Below, one piece after another: positions 1-8,234 of a stretch of 22,062 bases of DNA. The notes beneath the pieces are model-generated. The model was not told the origin of the DNA, ran no database searches, and saw only the letters and a program-made list of their open reading frames with translations. This stretch comes from Ascoidea tarda (nom. inval.) (taxonomy: Eukaryota; Ascomycota; Saccharomycetes; Ascoideales; Ascoideaceae): the NCBI GenBank assembly GCA_030560485.1, contig JAKTTS010000253.1:1-22062 (forward strand), written 5' to 3'. The position numbers were made by a program, and so were the translations under genes. Within the stretch, counting starts at the first letter, position 1; each line of letters opens with the position of its first letter.

Positions 1-1047
1 GCTCAACCCAACCAACTTGGTCACAATCACGTGTGGATTGCCAAAGCGTTCCATCAACGCGCGTCCGCACACGTGTCTGAGTGTGCCGACGTGCAACTCT
101 GCGATGGAAAGCAATGCGTGCGCTGGAACACCGTTCTGGATCAATTCGCCTGCCTCTGCCAAACAGTGGGTCTTGCTGTCCACGACGACTTTGTTGCGCG
201 CGCCTTCCATCATGTACTCCCCCATGATTTCACTGTCAACCTCAGTCATGTGCGGCTTGTACGATCCAATCACGCCGACAAACCTCGAGACTCGTCCGGT
301 ACTGTCCCGGAAGTGCTCTCCGAAGATGATGGGCTCCGTTGACGGCGTGCAGCCGAAAACAACCAAGCTTCTCTCGACGCTCTTCTTGATTTTGCCAGCT
401 TCTTCCACTGCGATTCCTTCCACTTGAATCTCTCCTCCATCGCGCTTTTCGAGCAATTTGCCTTCTTTTTTGATTTCCGCAATGAATTTCTTCACATTAT
501 CGTAGTTTCGGCTCACAACATTGATCTTCTGGAAATAATCTGTCTTGTAATAGATCATCAATGAAATCTTCAAATGCCAGTAGCTTTGCAACCCAACCCC
601 AAACACTGTAATCTCATCACACTCACCATCTGCCTCTGCTTTCAACTCTCTCACCAATTCAACTGGTAGCACCTTGACCAACGATAAACTCGTACACAAT
701 GCTGTTCGAAACGCTGTTAACGTCCTCGCATTCAAAATACTCTTTGGTTTCCCATTATTCCCATCCAATATCATTGTAACACCATTGAATCCTTCTTTCG
801 ATCCTGTTAGCACTTTAACTCCTATCTTCTTATTTTCCCTTGCTCCTCGATCCTTCAATTTAGATGGCATGATCAAATATGTGCTTTCTTTATCTTCGCT
901 CTCAATCACTATCCTCTTGGGTATCAACGTTTCGTCCTTCTCGTAATCAATTAACGATTCAATCAACGCATCTTGGAACTCCTTCAATTCTTCTTCTCCA
1001 ATACTCTTTAAATATTCCTCGATATTTTTATCCGATATTATTCTCAT
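1..1047 (-). CDS. Ornithine cyclodeaminase/mu-crystallin family protein, 3' end outside window
   Basis: An open frame runs leftward from ATG at 1047 to the window edge (349 codons, no stop), so the C-terminus is missing. Seen: ILNARTLTAFRTAL at about 104-117, matching the family's LTAxRTAA block; a Rossmann nucleotide-binding motif FGVGLQS at 149-155 followed by INVVSRN at 175-181; and GSYKPHMTEVD at 261-271, the family's GSY/xPxMxEx(D) signature, then VVVDSKTHCLAEAGEL. Known: members are NAD(P)-dependent enzymes or ketimine reductase-like proteins. S. cerevisiae YGL159W is, from memory, an uncharacterised yeast relative of about 370 residues, so little is probably missing here. The substrate cannot be told from sequence. 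No in-frame ATG lies upstream before a TAA at 1111-1113. It is transcribed in the same direction as APN1, 234 bp downstream of it. No CTG codon is used. Confidence 0.85.
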   Translation of the reverse strand, partial: MRIISDKNIEEYLKSIGEEELKEFQDALIESLIDYEKDETLIPKRIVIESEDKESTYLIMPSKLKDRGARENKKIGVKVLTGSKEGFNGVTMILDGNNGKPKSILNARTLTAFRTALCTSLSLVKVLPVELVRELKAEADGECDEITVFGVGLQSYWHLKISLMIYYKTDYFQKINVVSRNYDNVKKFIAEIKKEGKLLEKRDGGEIQVEGIAVEEAGKIKKSVERSLVVFGCTPSTEPIIFGEHFRDSTGRVSRFVGVIGSYKPHMTEVDSEIMGEYMMEGARNKVVVDSKTHCLAEAGELIQNGVPAHALLSIAELHVGTLRHVCGRALMERFGNPHVIVTKLVGLS

Positions 1048-1281
1048 TTTCCTTCCTTCAAAAGATACCAATTCAACACTATTTACAATTTGCAATTTAC
1101 AATTTCCATTTTATATTCTCGCCTTTTTTCGATCTATTTATACAGTTTATCCTTCTTCCCATTGGCGGGTCTCCACTCCCGTATCTCTTCCATCTCTTCG
1201 CATAGAACTAACGTTTTTATCATTAATGCTGCTTTATCTATTCTATTTACACTAATTCAATCATCTATATATCAAATTACC
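1048..1281. promoter_or_regulatory. Intergenic region, APN1 3' end to cyclodeaminase-like gene start
   Basis: This 234-bp AT-rich gap must hold the APN1 terminator and the promoter of the leftward cyclodeaminase-like gene. The short motif ATTTACAATTTGCA is echoed nearby around 1081-1105. I see no clear TATA box. Confidence 0.4.
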
Positions 1282-2582
1282 TCAATCTTCCTTCTTTTTT
1301 TTCGTCATCGTCGTCGTCTTCTTCTTCTTCTTCTTCTTGCTCAATTGACTCAATATATCTTCCGCATTCTCTCTTATACCTCTCTTCTTTCTATTACCTC
1401 CCTCTTCTTTCTTTCGCTTTTTCTCTTCTTTCTCTTGCTTGACCAAATACTTCTTCATCTGCTCTTCTCGCTCCTTCTTACCCTTCAAACTCAATTCCTC
1501 TTTCTTCTTCACGTACTCTTTATCCTCTTTTTTCTTCCCAATTAACCAACTCAACAATTCTATCTCTTCTCCATACCTCAAATCATCCTCTCCCTTTTCT
1601 ATAGGTGTCTCTAAAATTATCGGAATACCCTCAAACTTCTCCAGATTGCAAATTACTCGAAATATCTCCAATCCCAAATACCCATGCCCCAATTTCTGAT
1701 GTAAATCTCGATTTGAGTTAAATGGCGCCTTCGAGTCATTAAGATGAACACTACTCAAATACTTCATCCCAATAATCTCTTCAAACTTCTTTAAAAACTC
1801 TCCAAACTTGCTTTCGTCTTCAATATCATACCCTGCTGAATACGTATGACATGTATCAATACACACCCCAATTCTCTCCTTGTCTTCAACCATCTCAATC
1901 ACTTTCCCAATATCTTCCAACTTGCTGCCAATTAAATTCCCATGTCCCGCCATATTCTCAATCACAATCTTAACAAACTTGGTCTCTTTAATTCCTCTTT
2001 TAATATTCTTTCCCAACCTCTTTAAAGCCTCTCCATGGTCCGAATCTAATGACGACCCAGGATGAAAATTGTACAACCCAATCCCCAACTGTTCGCATCG
2101 CTTCAAATCGTCAACAAATGACTTGTAGGATTTCTCCTCCTTCTCGCTCTCGGGATTAGCTAAATTGATAAAATACTGTCCATGTGGAAGTATATCGGTC
2201 CTGGGATTGTACCCATGTTTTTCACACAATATTCCAAATTTATCAATTTCCTCTTGTGTATAATCCTTTGACACCCACTTCCTGGGTGATTTTAAAAAAA
2301 CTGCAAACGACTTGGCCCCAATCTTTCTAGCATTGATAACTGAATTGTAAATTCCTCCACTTGCACTAACATGTGCACCAAATTTATACTTGTTTTCAAG
2401 TTTTATATAATCAAACTTCGTTATGTTTAATGGATTAATTTTTCTGCCTCTATTGATTGTTGTATTGTTTTTTTTCAATTGAAAAAAATGGTTAATTCAA
2501 TGTCTAAAACTTGACAACTCCAATTCAATTGAATAATATTTGAATAGTATTTGAACAATAATTAAATCTAAACATACGCCAT
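1282..2582 (-). CDS. APN1: Apn1 AP endonuclease (endonuclease IV/Nfo family), two exons
   Basis: Cleaves the DNA backbone 5' to abasic sites in base excision repair in nucleus and mitochondria; a three-zinc enzyme. The large frame has no ATG before the family core (KYKFGAHVSASGG), only a TTG at 2478 and an in-frame TGA further upstream. A model with exon 1 at 2578-2582 (ATGGC), an intron at 2450-2577 and exon 2 at 1282-2449 restores an ATG in frame and gives 390 residues; S. cerevisiae Apn1 has 367. All nine zinc ligands of the family are present: H91, H131, E166, D200, H203, H237, D250, H252 and E282 (spliced numbering), spaced almost exactly as in E. coli Nfo. The C-terminus (about 300-390) is Lys/Glu-rich, ends in runs of Lys and resembles the yeast nuclear-localisation tail. 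L271 is encoded by CTG (1642-1644), where S. cerevisiae has Ser in my recollection. Divergent from MBF1. Confidence 0.93.
2450..2577 (-). other. Probable spliceosomal intron in APN1
   Basis: On the minus strand the donor is GTATGT (2572-2577), directly after ATGGC. The acceptor is AATAG ending at 2450, or GGCAG ending at 2444. The two acceptors are six bases apart and keep the same frame, giving MAGRKINPL or MAKINPL. A branch-like ATTAAC followed by a T-run precedes the acceptor. The length is 128 or 134 bp, normal for yeast. The branch site is not the strict TACTAAC, so this is inferred, not certain. Confidence 0.65.
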
Positions 2583-2644
2583 TTCCTCAACTTATTATCT
2601 ACTAAAATTAGTCTTCAAGTAGTTAATTTGTAAAAAAAATTTGC

Positions 2645-2647
2645 AAA

Positions 2648-2678
<31 letters not shown>

Positions 2679-2679
2679 A
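2645..2679. repeat. AAAT microsatellite
   Basis: About eight and a half perfect AAAT units in the APN1/MBF1 intergenic region, upstream of the APN1 first exon. Confidence 0.95.
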
Positions 2680-2722
2680 GCAAAAATTCAATTACAAAGC
2701 AAAAACCCACACCAATGGCATC

Positions 2723-2735
2723 GCGTCAGTGACGC
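2723..2735. promoter_or_regulatory. Palindromic GCGTCAGTGACGC, candidate bZIP-type site
   Basis: Two TGACG half-sites in inverted orientation around a central G form a perfect 13-bp palindrome. TGACG half-sites are typical of ATF/CREB-type bZIP factors. It lies between the APN1 and MBF1 starts and could serve either. The binding protein is inference. Confidence 0.4.
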
Positions 2736-2918
2736 AGCATCTAAACTACCTCAACCAAGAATCACGCACTTTTGCACCGGGTAATGCACATCCCACTCCA
2801 TTTCCCCATAGAAGGTTCTAGTTTCACAGGTTTAGATGATAATTATTCATCATACAAAACAAACAGTCCTGTTTCTTCAACTGCTTTATCAGTAATATCT
2901 CTACAACATTCATACCAC

Positions 2919-2973
2919 TATAAATATCGATATCAATATTATTGTTTATCATTGTATAAATATATTATAAATA
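2919..2973 (+). promoter_or_regulatory. Triple TATA box cluster of MBF1
   Basis: TATAAATA occurs at 2919-2926, 2955-2962 and 2966-2973, 66 to 120 bp before the MBF1 ATG and at a normal yeast distance. They read the same way as MBF1. Confidence 0.6.
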
Positions 2974-3038
2974 TATCTAATTAAAACTCTACTCTACTAT
3001 ACTCCACTCCACTCTATTCGTTCCATTTAATACCAAAA

Positions 3039-3524
3039 ATGTCTGCCTGGGGTTCTAATTCAAATGTCGATTGGGATAAAGAAACCGTCATTGGTCGTAA
3101 TGTTCGTCGTGGTAACTCAGGTCCAAGACAAAATGTAGCTAAATCTCAAAGTCAGGTCAATCAAGCGAGAAGAACTGGTGCTGTCGTATCAGTCGATAAA
3201 AAATACTTTGGTGGTGCCAACAAAAAGGGCGACGCTGAAGGTCAAAGATTAACTAAAGTAGATAGAAGTGATGAAATCGTTAAACCAAAGACAATTGATC
3301 TTGCCGTCGGTAAAACTATCTCAAAAGTCAGATTGGAGAAAAAATTAACTCAAAAGGATTTAGCAACTAAGATAAATGAAAAGCCAACCGTTATCAACGA
3401 TTATGAAGCAGGTAGAGCTATTCCTGTTCAAGCTGTTCTTGCTAAGTTGGAAAGAGTTTTAGGTGTTAAATTAAGAGGCAAAGATATTGGCCAACCGTTA
3501 TTCCAAAAGAAAGAAAAAAAATAA
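3039..3524 (+). CDS. MBF1: Multiprotein bridging factor 1 (transcriptional coactivator)
   Basis: Mbf1 links gene-specific activators such as Gcn4 to TBP and also acts at collided ribosomes to limit frameshifting. This 161-residue protein is slightly longer than S. cerevisiae Mbf1 (151). Seen: the N-terminal MBF1 domain (residues 1-75) with [17 protein letters not shown] and [10 protein letters not shown], and a cro/C1-type helix-turn-helix at about 90-150, with [20 protein letters not shown] and [10 protein letters not shown]. It ends in a Lys-rich KKEKK tail. The ATG is the first in frame and lies in an A-rich context (ACCAAAAATG). No intron is needed. Single gene, divergent from APN1 and upstream of CPR1 on the same strand. 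Confidence 0.96.
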   Translation: MSAWGSNSNVDWDKETVIGRNVRRGNSGPRQNVAKSQSQVNQARRTGAVVSVDKKYFGGANKKGDAEGQRLTKVDRSDEIVKPKTIDLAVGKTISKVRLEKKLTQKDLATKINEKPTVINDYEAGRAIPVQAVLAKLERVLGVKLRGKDIGQPLFQKKEKK

Positions 3525-4191
3525 TTCAATTGAGTTAATCAAGCAAACCAACAGTACTTAATTTTTAATTTTATCATCTTATAATTATCTTACAATTGTT
3601 TTGTAATTACTCTATATAGCATTAATATCATTGATATCTCGTTAAACTGTACCTCCCAGGTTTTGTGGTTAGGTTTTTTTGGCTCTCTCATATTGCTTTG
3701 TATGCAATTACGTTGACTAACATACAAACCAAGTCCTTTCTCATGGTTTCAATTGGATTTCAATTGGATTTCAATTGTGCTTTAATAGTATTAAATAGTC
3801 CAAAAGGTTTAAAAGGTTTAAAAGGTTTTCAATAAATCACATTTCCCCCATTCTGTTTCTTGACTCTTTAGACTTTTCAGTGTCGACAAATACCCTGCTC
3901 CATCTACTTCAAATTGCCCTTAGCTCCTGCTTCCACGGGGAAACTGCCGAAAGGTTTACTCTGAAAAAATCACACTATTGGCTCTTTCTCCCCAAACTCT
4001 CCCATTCTTACAAACATAATCTCGAAAACGTTTCTTTCACCTCATCCCAATAAAATTCTTATATAAATAGTCCTTTCAATTTCCCTTTTTTTCTGTTTCT
4101 GCTTCTATTTTCTCAACTTTTCTACCCAACTCTTTCCTAGTTTTAATTTTCGTGTCCAATTTCCAAGCCCACATAATCACTCTCTACCAAA
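3525..4191 (+). promoter_or_regulatory. MBF1 3' region and CPR1 promoter
   Basis: 667 bp without a gene. Two short direct repeats occur: GGATTTCAATT-type units at 3747-3777 and AAAAGGTTT three times at 3802-3829. A TATAAATA box lies at 4062-4069, about 125 bp before the CPR1 ATG, followed by a T/C-rich initiator region. GC-richer DNA at about 3895-3960 may carry activator sites. I cannot name any. Confidence 0.5.
4062..4069 (+). promoter_or_regulatory. TATA box of CPR1
   Basis: TATAAATA at a standard yeast distance before the ATG at 4192, followed by the pyrimidine-rich tract usual at yeast start sites. Confidence 0.6.
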
Positions 4192-4837
4192 ATGTCTAAA
4201 GTTTTCTTTGATGTCTCTGCCAACGGTAAGTGATTCCTGTTTTCCTGCTCTTTCTATATTCTTTAGATACCTAATTATCCTTGAATTTCGTTTTTGTTTT
4301 TGTTTTTTACTCAGGTTTTTCTCAAATTCTAACTAACAATATGGCTGGTTTTCGGCTATTTTTGTTTTTTTAACAGGTTCCTCTTTAGGAAGAATTGTCT
4401 TCAAATTATACAACGATGTTGTCCCAAGAACCTCTGAAAACTTCAGAGCTTTATGTACTGGTGAAAAAGGTTACGGCTACAAATCCTCCAAATTTCACCG
4501 TGTTATTCCTCAATTTATGTTACAAGGTGGCGATTTTACCAGAGGTAATGGTACTGGTGGTAAATCAATTTATGGTGAAAAATTCCCTGATGAAAACTTC
4601 AAGGTTGCTCACGCCAAACCGGGTTTATTATCCATGGCCAACTCTGGTCCAAACACTAATGGTTCTCAATTCTTCATCACCACTGTTCCATGTTCTTGGT
4701 TAGATGGCAAACATGTTGTTTTTGGTGAAGTTGTTGAAGGCTACTCTGTTGTCAAGAAAATTGAAAGTTTAGGTAGTTCATCTGGTGCAACTAGAGGCGT
4801 CATTTCAATCGATGACTGTGGTGAATTAGCTAATTAA
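4192..4837 (+). CDS. CPR1: Cyclophilin A, cytosolic peptidyl-prolyl isomerase, two exons
   Basis: Catalyses cis-trans isomerisation of X-Pro bonds and is the cyclosporin A receptor. Exon 1 (4192-4225) encodes [11 protein letters not shown] plus the first base of a Gly codon. Exon 2 (4377-4837) completes a 164-residue protein, close to the 162 of S. cerevisiae Cpr1. All active-site residues are present: R53, F58, Q61, F111, W119 and H124 (human CypA R55, F60, Q63, F113, W121, H126). W119 predicts cyclosporin sensitivity. There is no signal peptide or C-terminal retention signal, so it is the cytosolic form. S. cerevisiae CPR1 has no intron, so the intron is a lineage difference. It is convergent with MRPS35. 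Confidence 0.97.
4226..4376 (+). other. Spliceosomal intron in CPR1
   Basis: A 151-bp intron with donor GTAAGT (4226-4231), branch-like AACTAAC (4331-4337) and acceptor TTTTTTTAACAG ending at 4376. Removing it joins G|GT (Gly) and gives an uninterrupted cyclophilin N-terminus, which is strong support. Confidence 0.95.
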
Positions 4838-5216
4838 ATATTCAATTACATGTAGAGTTAATTAATATGATATATTATGATACAATATGATATATTATGA
4901 TACAATATGATATATTGTGATACAATATGATATAATATGATATAATATAATGTTTCTTGTATTTAATTTCGCTATTTAGTAATAACGTTTTAACATGGCT
5001 TAGTATTTGTTGTTAAATTTCTTACTAATTTTAAATATCGGAGTTTTTTCTTGATAATTATTACCCCATTATTTCTCCATCATCAATTCACTAGCCTAAT
5101 TGATACTGTAGTCAAAAAAACCTTAAACCAGAATCTCAATTAAACTACATTTAATTGATTTGTTTATTTACAAAGCAATGATTATATAAAAAACAGGAAA
5201 AATTTGTTTTTCAAAA
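4838..5216. terminator. Convergent 3' region of CPR1 and MRPS35
   Basis: 379 bp between two converging stop codons. It holds the AT minisatellite at 4864-4943 and otherwise AT-rich DNA suitable for 3'-end formation of both genes (TA-rich elements, A-runs). No gene is visible. Confidence 0.5.
4864..4950. repeat. 20-bp AT minisatellite
   Basis: Three near-perfect copies of AATATGATATATTATGATAC (4864-4883, 4884-4903, 4904-4923; the third has one change) and a decayed fourth copy. It begins 27 bp after the CPR1 stop. Confidence 0.9.
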
Positions 5217-6293
5217 TTAAATATAAACCATTCTACCAGTTGTGTCAAAACCAATTTTACGATCGGTTTTATTATCTCTATTTGATGCACCATATCTATG
5301 ACCAACTTTACCAACTTTAGATTTAACAAATCTAAACACCGATTTTTCGCCCTCCAAAACTGGTGCATAGTAAACTTCTTTGCCTTCTTTTTGCTCTTCA
5401 TGATGAAATTCCTTATGTTCAGTCTCAGCAATATCTTGCAATGTTTCTTTACCAGACTTAATACCAAACACTTTAGCTGCGTCAACTGGACCAAATGGTT
5501 CAGATTCATTAATTGTTAAAAATCTAGATTGAAGAGTCTTAGCAGGTGCAGGAATTTCGGTTAGATTTTCTGGTCTTCTATGACGTTCAAACAATGGAAA
5601 GATTTTTTTCATTGTTAATGACATTTTTTTCAACTCTTCTATGTTACTTTTCTTCTTTTGCAATTTTTCCTTTTTAACAGATTTTACACCATCTTTAATG
5701 TCATTAAAAAACTGGTCATTTTTTGCTTTTATAGATAATTTAATTTTCTCCAATTTAACAACAGCTTCGATTCTTGGAATCTTGATATTATACTTGAATG
5801 CTAATTCATAAACTGGAATTTTATTAATTTCCACATCCTCATAAATGCTTCTTTTGGTTTGATCTGTCAACATCAAGTTTGTGGATAGTTGTGGATTCAT
5901 GAAAAATGGTTGAAATCTTTTTCTATCAGATGGAAATCTTTTATTAATTGGGGGATATTCAACGTTACTGTTTTCAGGTAAAACTACGGCAGTGTCTCCA
6001 GGCAATTCACGAGTGATAAACCTGGTTTCATTATTTGTTTGTGGATCAAAAAAAATATTGAAACGATATTCCCCTTTATAGTTTTGTGGTCCTAAGAACT
6101 GGTTCATCATAAATCTGAAATTAGATTTATGATTCTTTTTTGGCATTCTACCATTGTAACGAAAACCAAGATGCTGAGGTGGATATGCTAATTTTCTTCT
6201 GGAGACATGACGCACCTGCTGGAAGCTTATAGCAAGAGGCGATATCGAAGAGGGGTAAGCAACAGATGCTTTTGTTTGTTGCAAGAAAACCAT
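5217..6293 (-). CDS. MRPS35: Mitochondrial small-subunit ribosomal protein mS45 (Mrps35/Bot1 family)
   Basis: A component of the mitochondrial small ribosomal subunit. The first in-frame ATG is at 6293; the frame is open further upstream but lacks an ATG. This gives 358 residues, close to the 345 of S. cerevisiae Mrps35. Seen: a basic N-terminus with hydroxylated residues and no acidic residue before about residue 80, fitting a mitochondrial presequence; RRKLAYPPQHLGFRYNG at about 32-48; a central ELAFKYNIKIPRIEAVVKLE block typical of the Bot1/EMR1 family (Pfam PF12298, by memory); and a C-terminal RYGASNRDNKTDRKIGFD plus GRMVY motif ending the protein. A Lys-rich coiled-coil-like stretch precedes the last third. 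No CTG codon is used. Divergent from SFH5 and convergent with CPR1. Confidence 0.8.
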   Translation of the reverse strand: MVFLQQTKASVAYPSSISPLAISFQQVRHVSRRKLAYPPQHLGFRYNGRMPKKNHKSNFRFMMNQFLGPQNYKGEYRFNIFFDPQTNNETRFITRELPGDTAVVLPENSNVEYPPINKRFPSDRKRFQPFFMNPQLSTNLMLTDQTKRSIYEDVEINKIPVYELAFKYNIKIPRIEAVVKLEKIKLSIKAKNDQFFNDIKDGVKSVKKEKLQKKKSNIEELKKMSLTMKKIFPLFERHRRPENLTEIPAPAKTLQSRFLTINESEPFGPVDAAKVFGIKSGKETLQDIAETEHKEFHHEEQKEGKEVYYAPVLEGEKSVFRFVKSKVGKVGHRYGASNRDNKTDRKIGFDTTGRMVYI

Positions 6294-6423
6294 CTCGATA
6301 AAGATCAATGCTGAATCTCGATAAATATGGAGTCTCTCCAATTGATTGAAAAATAATAAAGCAAAAGTTGATGGTGAGAAATTAATCACAGGACCGTTGC
6401 GGATCCAAACGGATATTTGTGGA

Positions 6424-6430
6424 TGACTCA
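6424..6430. promoter_or_regulatory. TGACTCA, candidate Gcn4 (bZIP) site
   Basis: An exact match to the Gcn4/AP-1 core, with a second copy at 6651-6657 in the same intergenic region. Gcn4 is the general amino-acid control activator and Mbf1 its coactivator. Occupancy is untested. Confidence 0.4.
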
Positions 6431-6453
6431 GCGGTTACAAATATGGATTAACG

Positions 6454-6467
6454 GTGATCCGGATCAC
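6454..6467. promoter_or_regulatory. Perfect palindrome GTGATCCGGATCAC
   Basis: A 14-bp exact palindrome centred between MRPS35 and SFH5, containing back-to-back ATCCG/CGGAT. The symmetry suggests a dimeric regulator, possibly a zinc-cluster protein. The family is inference. Confidence 0.35.
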
Positions 6468-6734
6468 GCACCGGAAATCTGTTAGGAAATCTTCAACCAG
6501 TGCAATGGATCTATCGGATATTGAACTGTTTTCACGGGACGTTTTAAGCGAATGTTTGAACTAGATATTTACTTTTGAGTTGATGTGTTCTTGATTCTGG
6601 TATTTTATTAAAATTTTTTCTTTTTCTATTTCATTCAAGTTGATTTCTTTTGACTCAATTCTATTTTATTCTATTCTACCCAATTTCAGTTTTAATTTCT
6701 ATTTCAATTTTAGTTTGATTAAATTCATTTCAAC

Positions 6735-8234
6735 ATGACTGAAATCAATGGCACTGCTGGCGACGCTATTAAACCAATATCAATTGAAAAAGAAGTGATA
6801 AGCACTAATACTACTGATGATAAAATAACCCAATTAGCAGATTCAAAAACTGCTTTTTCAACTAAGGACACAGATGAAGCCACCAAGGTTGATGATAAAA
6901 CCAATGAAATTAAAAAGGATTTAGATCAAAAAATTGAGACTGAAACTCAAGTTAAAAATGATCTTACAGTTGAAGTTGAGCTTAAGAAAGATTCTGTTAC
7001 AGAAAAGGCACCAGAGACTGTTGTTTCTAATGATATACTAAAATCAGGGAACAAGGACAATTCTAAGAAAGTTGAACCTGAGCCAATTGAGGAGTCAAAA
7101 GAGCAAATCATTGACAAACCTCAAGAAGCTGCAACAATTATAAAAGATACAACTGACAACAAAGAAGTCATCGACAACAAAGATAAAATTGATAACAAAG
7201 ACAAAATTGACAACAAGGAAACCATTGACGGAAAAAACACCAAAATCAAGGACGATGATGCTGCTAGCAATAAATCTCAGCAAAATGCTGAGGTGGCTAT
7301 TTTTACATCTGAAGATGATCAAGTTTATCCTGAAGGTGTTACATTTAAATCATCAGAGGAAAAGAAAAACTTCAATCTTTTTTTCAATAAACTACCTGAG
7401 ATTATTAAGGAAGCTGATTATGATGAGTTATTTGGCCATCAACTAAGTCCCACAGGAGACTTTTATGATGAAACTGTAGCCAAAGTCTTGGCCTTTAAAT
7501 TTCTTAAAGCAAATGATTTTCTAATACCTGAGTCTGAATCTCAATTAAAGAATACATTAATTTGGCGTAAAAAATTCAAACCTTTATCCGCTGCCTTTTT
7601 AGAAGAACATGAAAAAATGTTTGGTAACATTGGTTATTTAACTAATAACCCTGAAAACCCTGAAAATTGTAAAGTAATAACCTGGAATATTTATGGTGCC
7701 AAATCTCCAGTTCAAGTTGCTCAAACTAAAGATTATTTTATTGATTTAGACAAATTTCTTAGATGGAGAATTGGTTTAATGGAAAAATCCGTTCAATTAT
7801 TAGATTTTAGAGATAAGGAAAATCAATTTGTTGCTCAGGTTCATGATTATAAAGATATTAGTTTTTTAAGAATGGATTCAAGCATTAAGAGATCTACTAA
7901 AAGCACTATTAAAATTTTTCAGGATTACTATCCAGAATTATTAAGCAGAAAATTCTTTTTAAACATTCCATTTATTTTGGCTTGGTTTTACAACTATGTT
8001 GTCAAAAATTTTTTTATTTCAAAAGAAACTGTTGCTAAGTTCAGAGTTTTAAGTGATGCTTCAACAATGGCGGAACAGATAAATACCAAAAAATTACCAA
8101 AAGCTTATGGGGGTGAACTTGAGGATTTAGTTACTTTGCCACCAGTTGGAATCCAGCAAACTCCATATACAAAATTTCTATTGGAAAAGTTAAGTACTGA
8201 TAATGTCGAAGGTTTTACAAATGAAGTTGATTAG
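6735..8234 (+). CDS. SFH5: Sfh5-like phosphatidylinositol/heme-binding CRAL-TRIO protein with long acidic N-terminus
   Basis: A Sec14 homologue. S. cerevisiae Sfh5 (294 residues) is reported as a phosphatidylinositol transfer protein and as a heme-binding CRAL-TRIO protein. The homologous part here is about residues 195-465: DGxFYDETVAKVLAFKFLKAN-like CRAL-TRIO N-lobe, ITWNIYG at 315-321, DKFLRWRIGLMEKSVQLLDF at 339-358, QVHDYKDISFLRMD at 368-381, and YPELLSRKFFLNIPFIL at 399-415. H370 and Y372 match the His-X-Tyr pair reported to ligate heme in yeast Sfh5. Residues 1-190 are an added low-complexity Lys/Glu/Asp/Thr region with a six-residue DNKDKI repeat at 141-167, probably disordered. The first ATG was used. 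No CTG codons. Divergent from MRPS35. Confidence 0.92.
   Translation: MTEINGTAGDAIKPISIEKEVISTNTTDDKITQLADSKTAFSTKDTDEATKVDDKTNEIKKDLDQKIETETQVKNDLTVEVELKKDSVTEKAPETVVSNDILKSGNKDNSKKVEPEPIEESKEQIIDKPQEAATIIKDTTDNKEVIDNKDKIDNKDKIDNKETIDGKNTKIKDDDAASNKSQQNAEVAIFTSEDDQVYPEGVTFKSSEEKKNFNLFFNKLPEIIKEADYDELFGHQLSPTGDFYDETVAKVLAFKFLKANDFLIPESESQLKNTLIWRKKFKPLSAAFLEEHEKMFGNIGYLTNNPENPENCKVITWNIYGAKSPVQVAQTKDYFIDLDKFLRWRIGLMEKSVQLLDFRDKENQFVAQVHDYKDISFLRMDSSIKRSTKSTIKIFQDYYPELLSRKFFLNIPFILAWFYNYVVKNFFISKETVAKFRVLSDASTMAEQINTKKLPKAYGGELEDLVTLPPVGIQQTPYTKFLLEKLSTDNVEGFTNEVD
7155..7235 (+). repeat. 18-bp coding repeat in SFH5 (DNKDKI units)
   Basis: Four and a half tandem six-residue units (DNKEVI, DNKDKI, DNKDKI, DNKETI, DGK) within the disordered extension. 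The copies are near-identical in DNA, indicating recent slippage. Confidence 0.85.

Larger units (their letters stand above)
2583..3038. promoter_or_regulatory. Divergent promoter region APN1 / MBF1
   Basis: A 456-bp intergenic region serving both genes. It holds an AAAT microsatellite (2645-2679), a perfect GCGTCA-G-TGACGC inverted repeat (2723-2735), three TATAAATA elements (2919-2926, 2955-2962, 2966-2973), and a C/T-rich ACTCTACT-like stretch at about 2980-3020 that looks like a yeast initiator region just before the MBF1 ATG. Confidence 0.6.
6294..6734. promoter_or_regulatory. Divergent promoter region MRPS35 / SFH5
   Basis: 441 bp. It has two TGACTCA Gcn4-type sites (6424-6430 and 6651-6657), a perfect 14-bp palindrome GTGATCCGGATCAC (6454-6467), and CGGAT pentamers on either strand at 6400-6404, 6410-6414, 6457-6464 (two overlapping) and 6515-6519. 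A T-rich tract then leads to the SFH5 ATG. Confidence 0.5.

Noticed and set aside
6294-6389. Upstream extension of the MRPS35 frame
   Set aside because: It starts only at a GTG; the first ATG at 6293 gives a length and presequence that fit the family.
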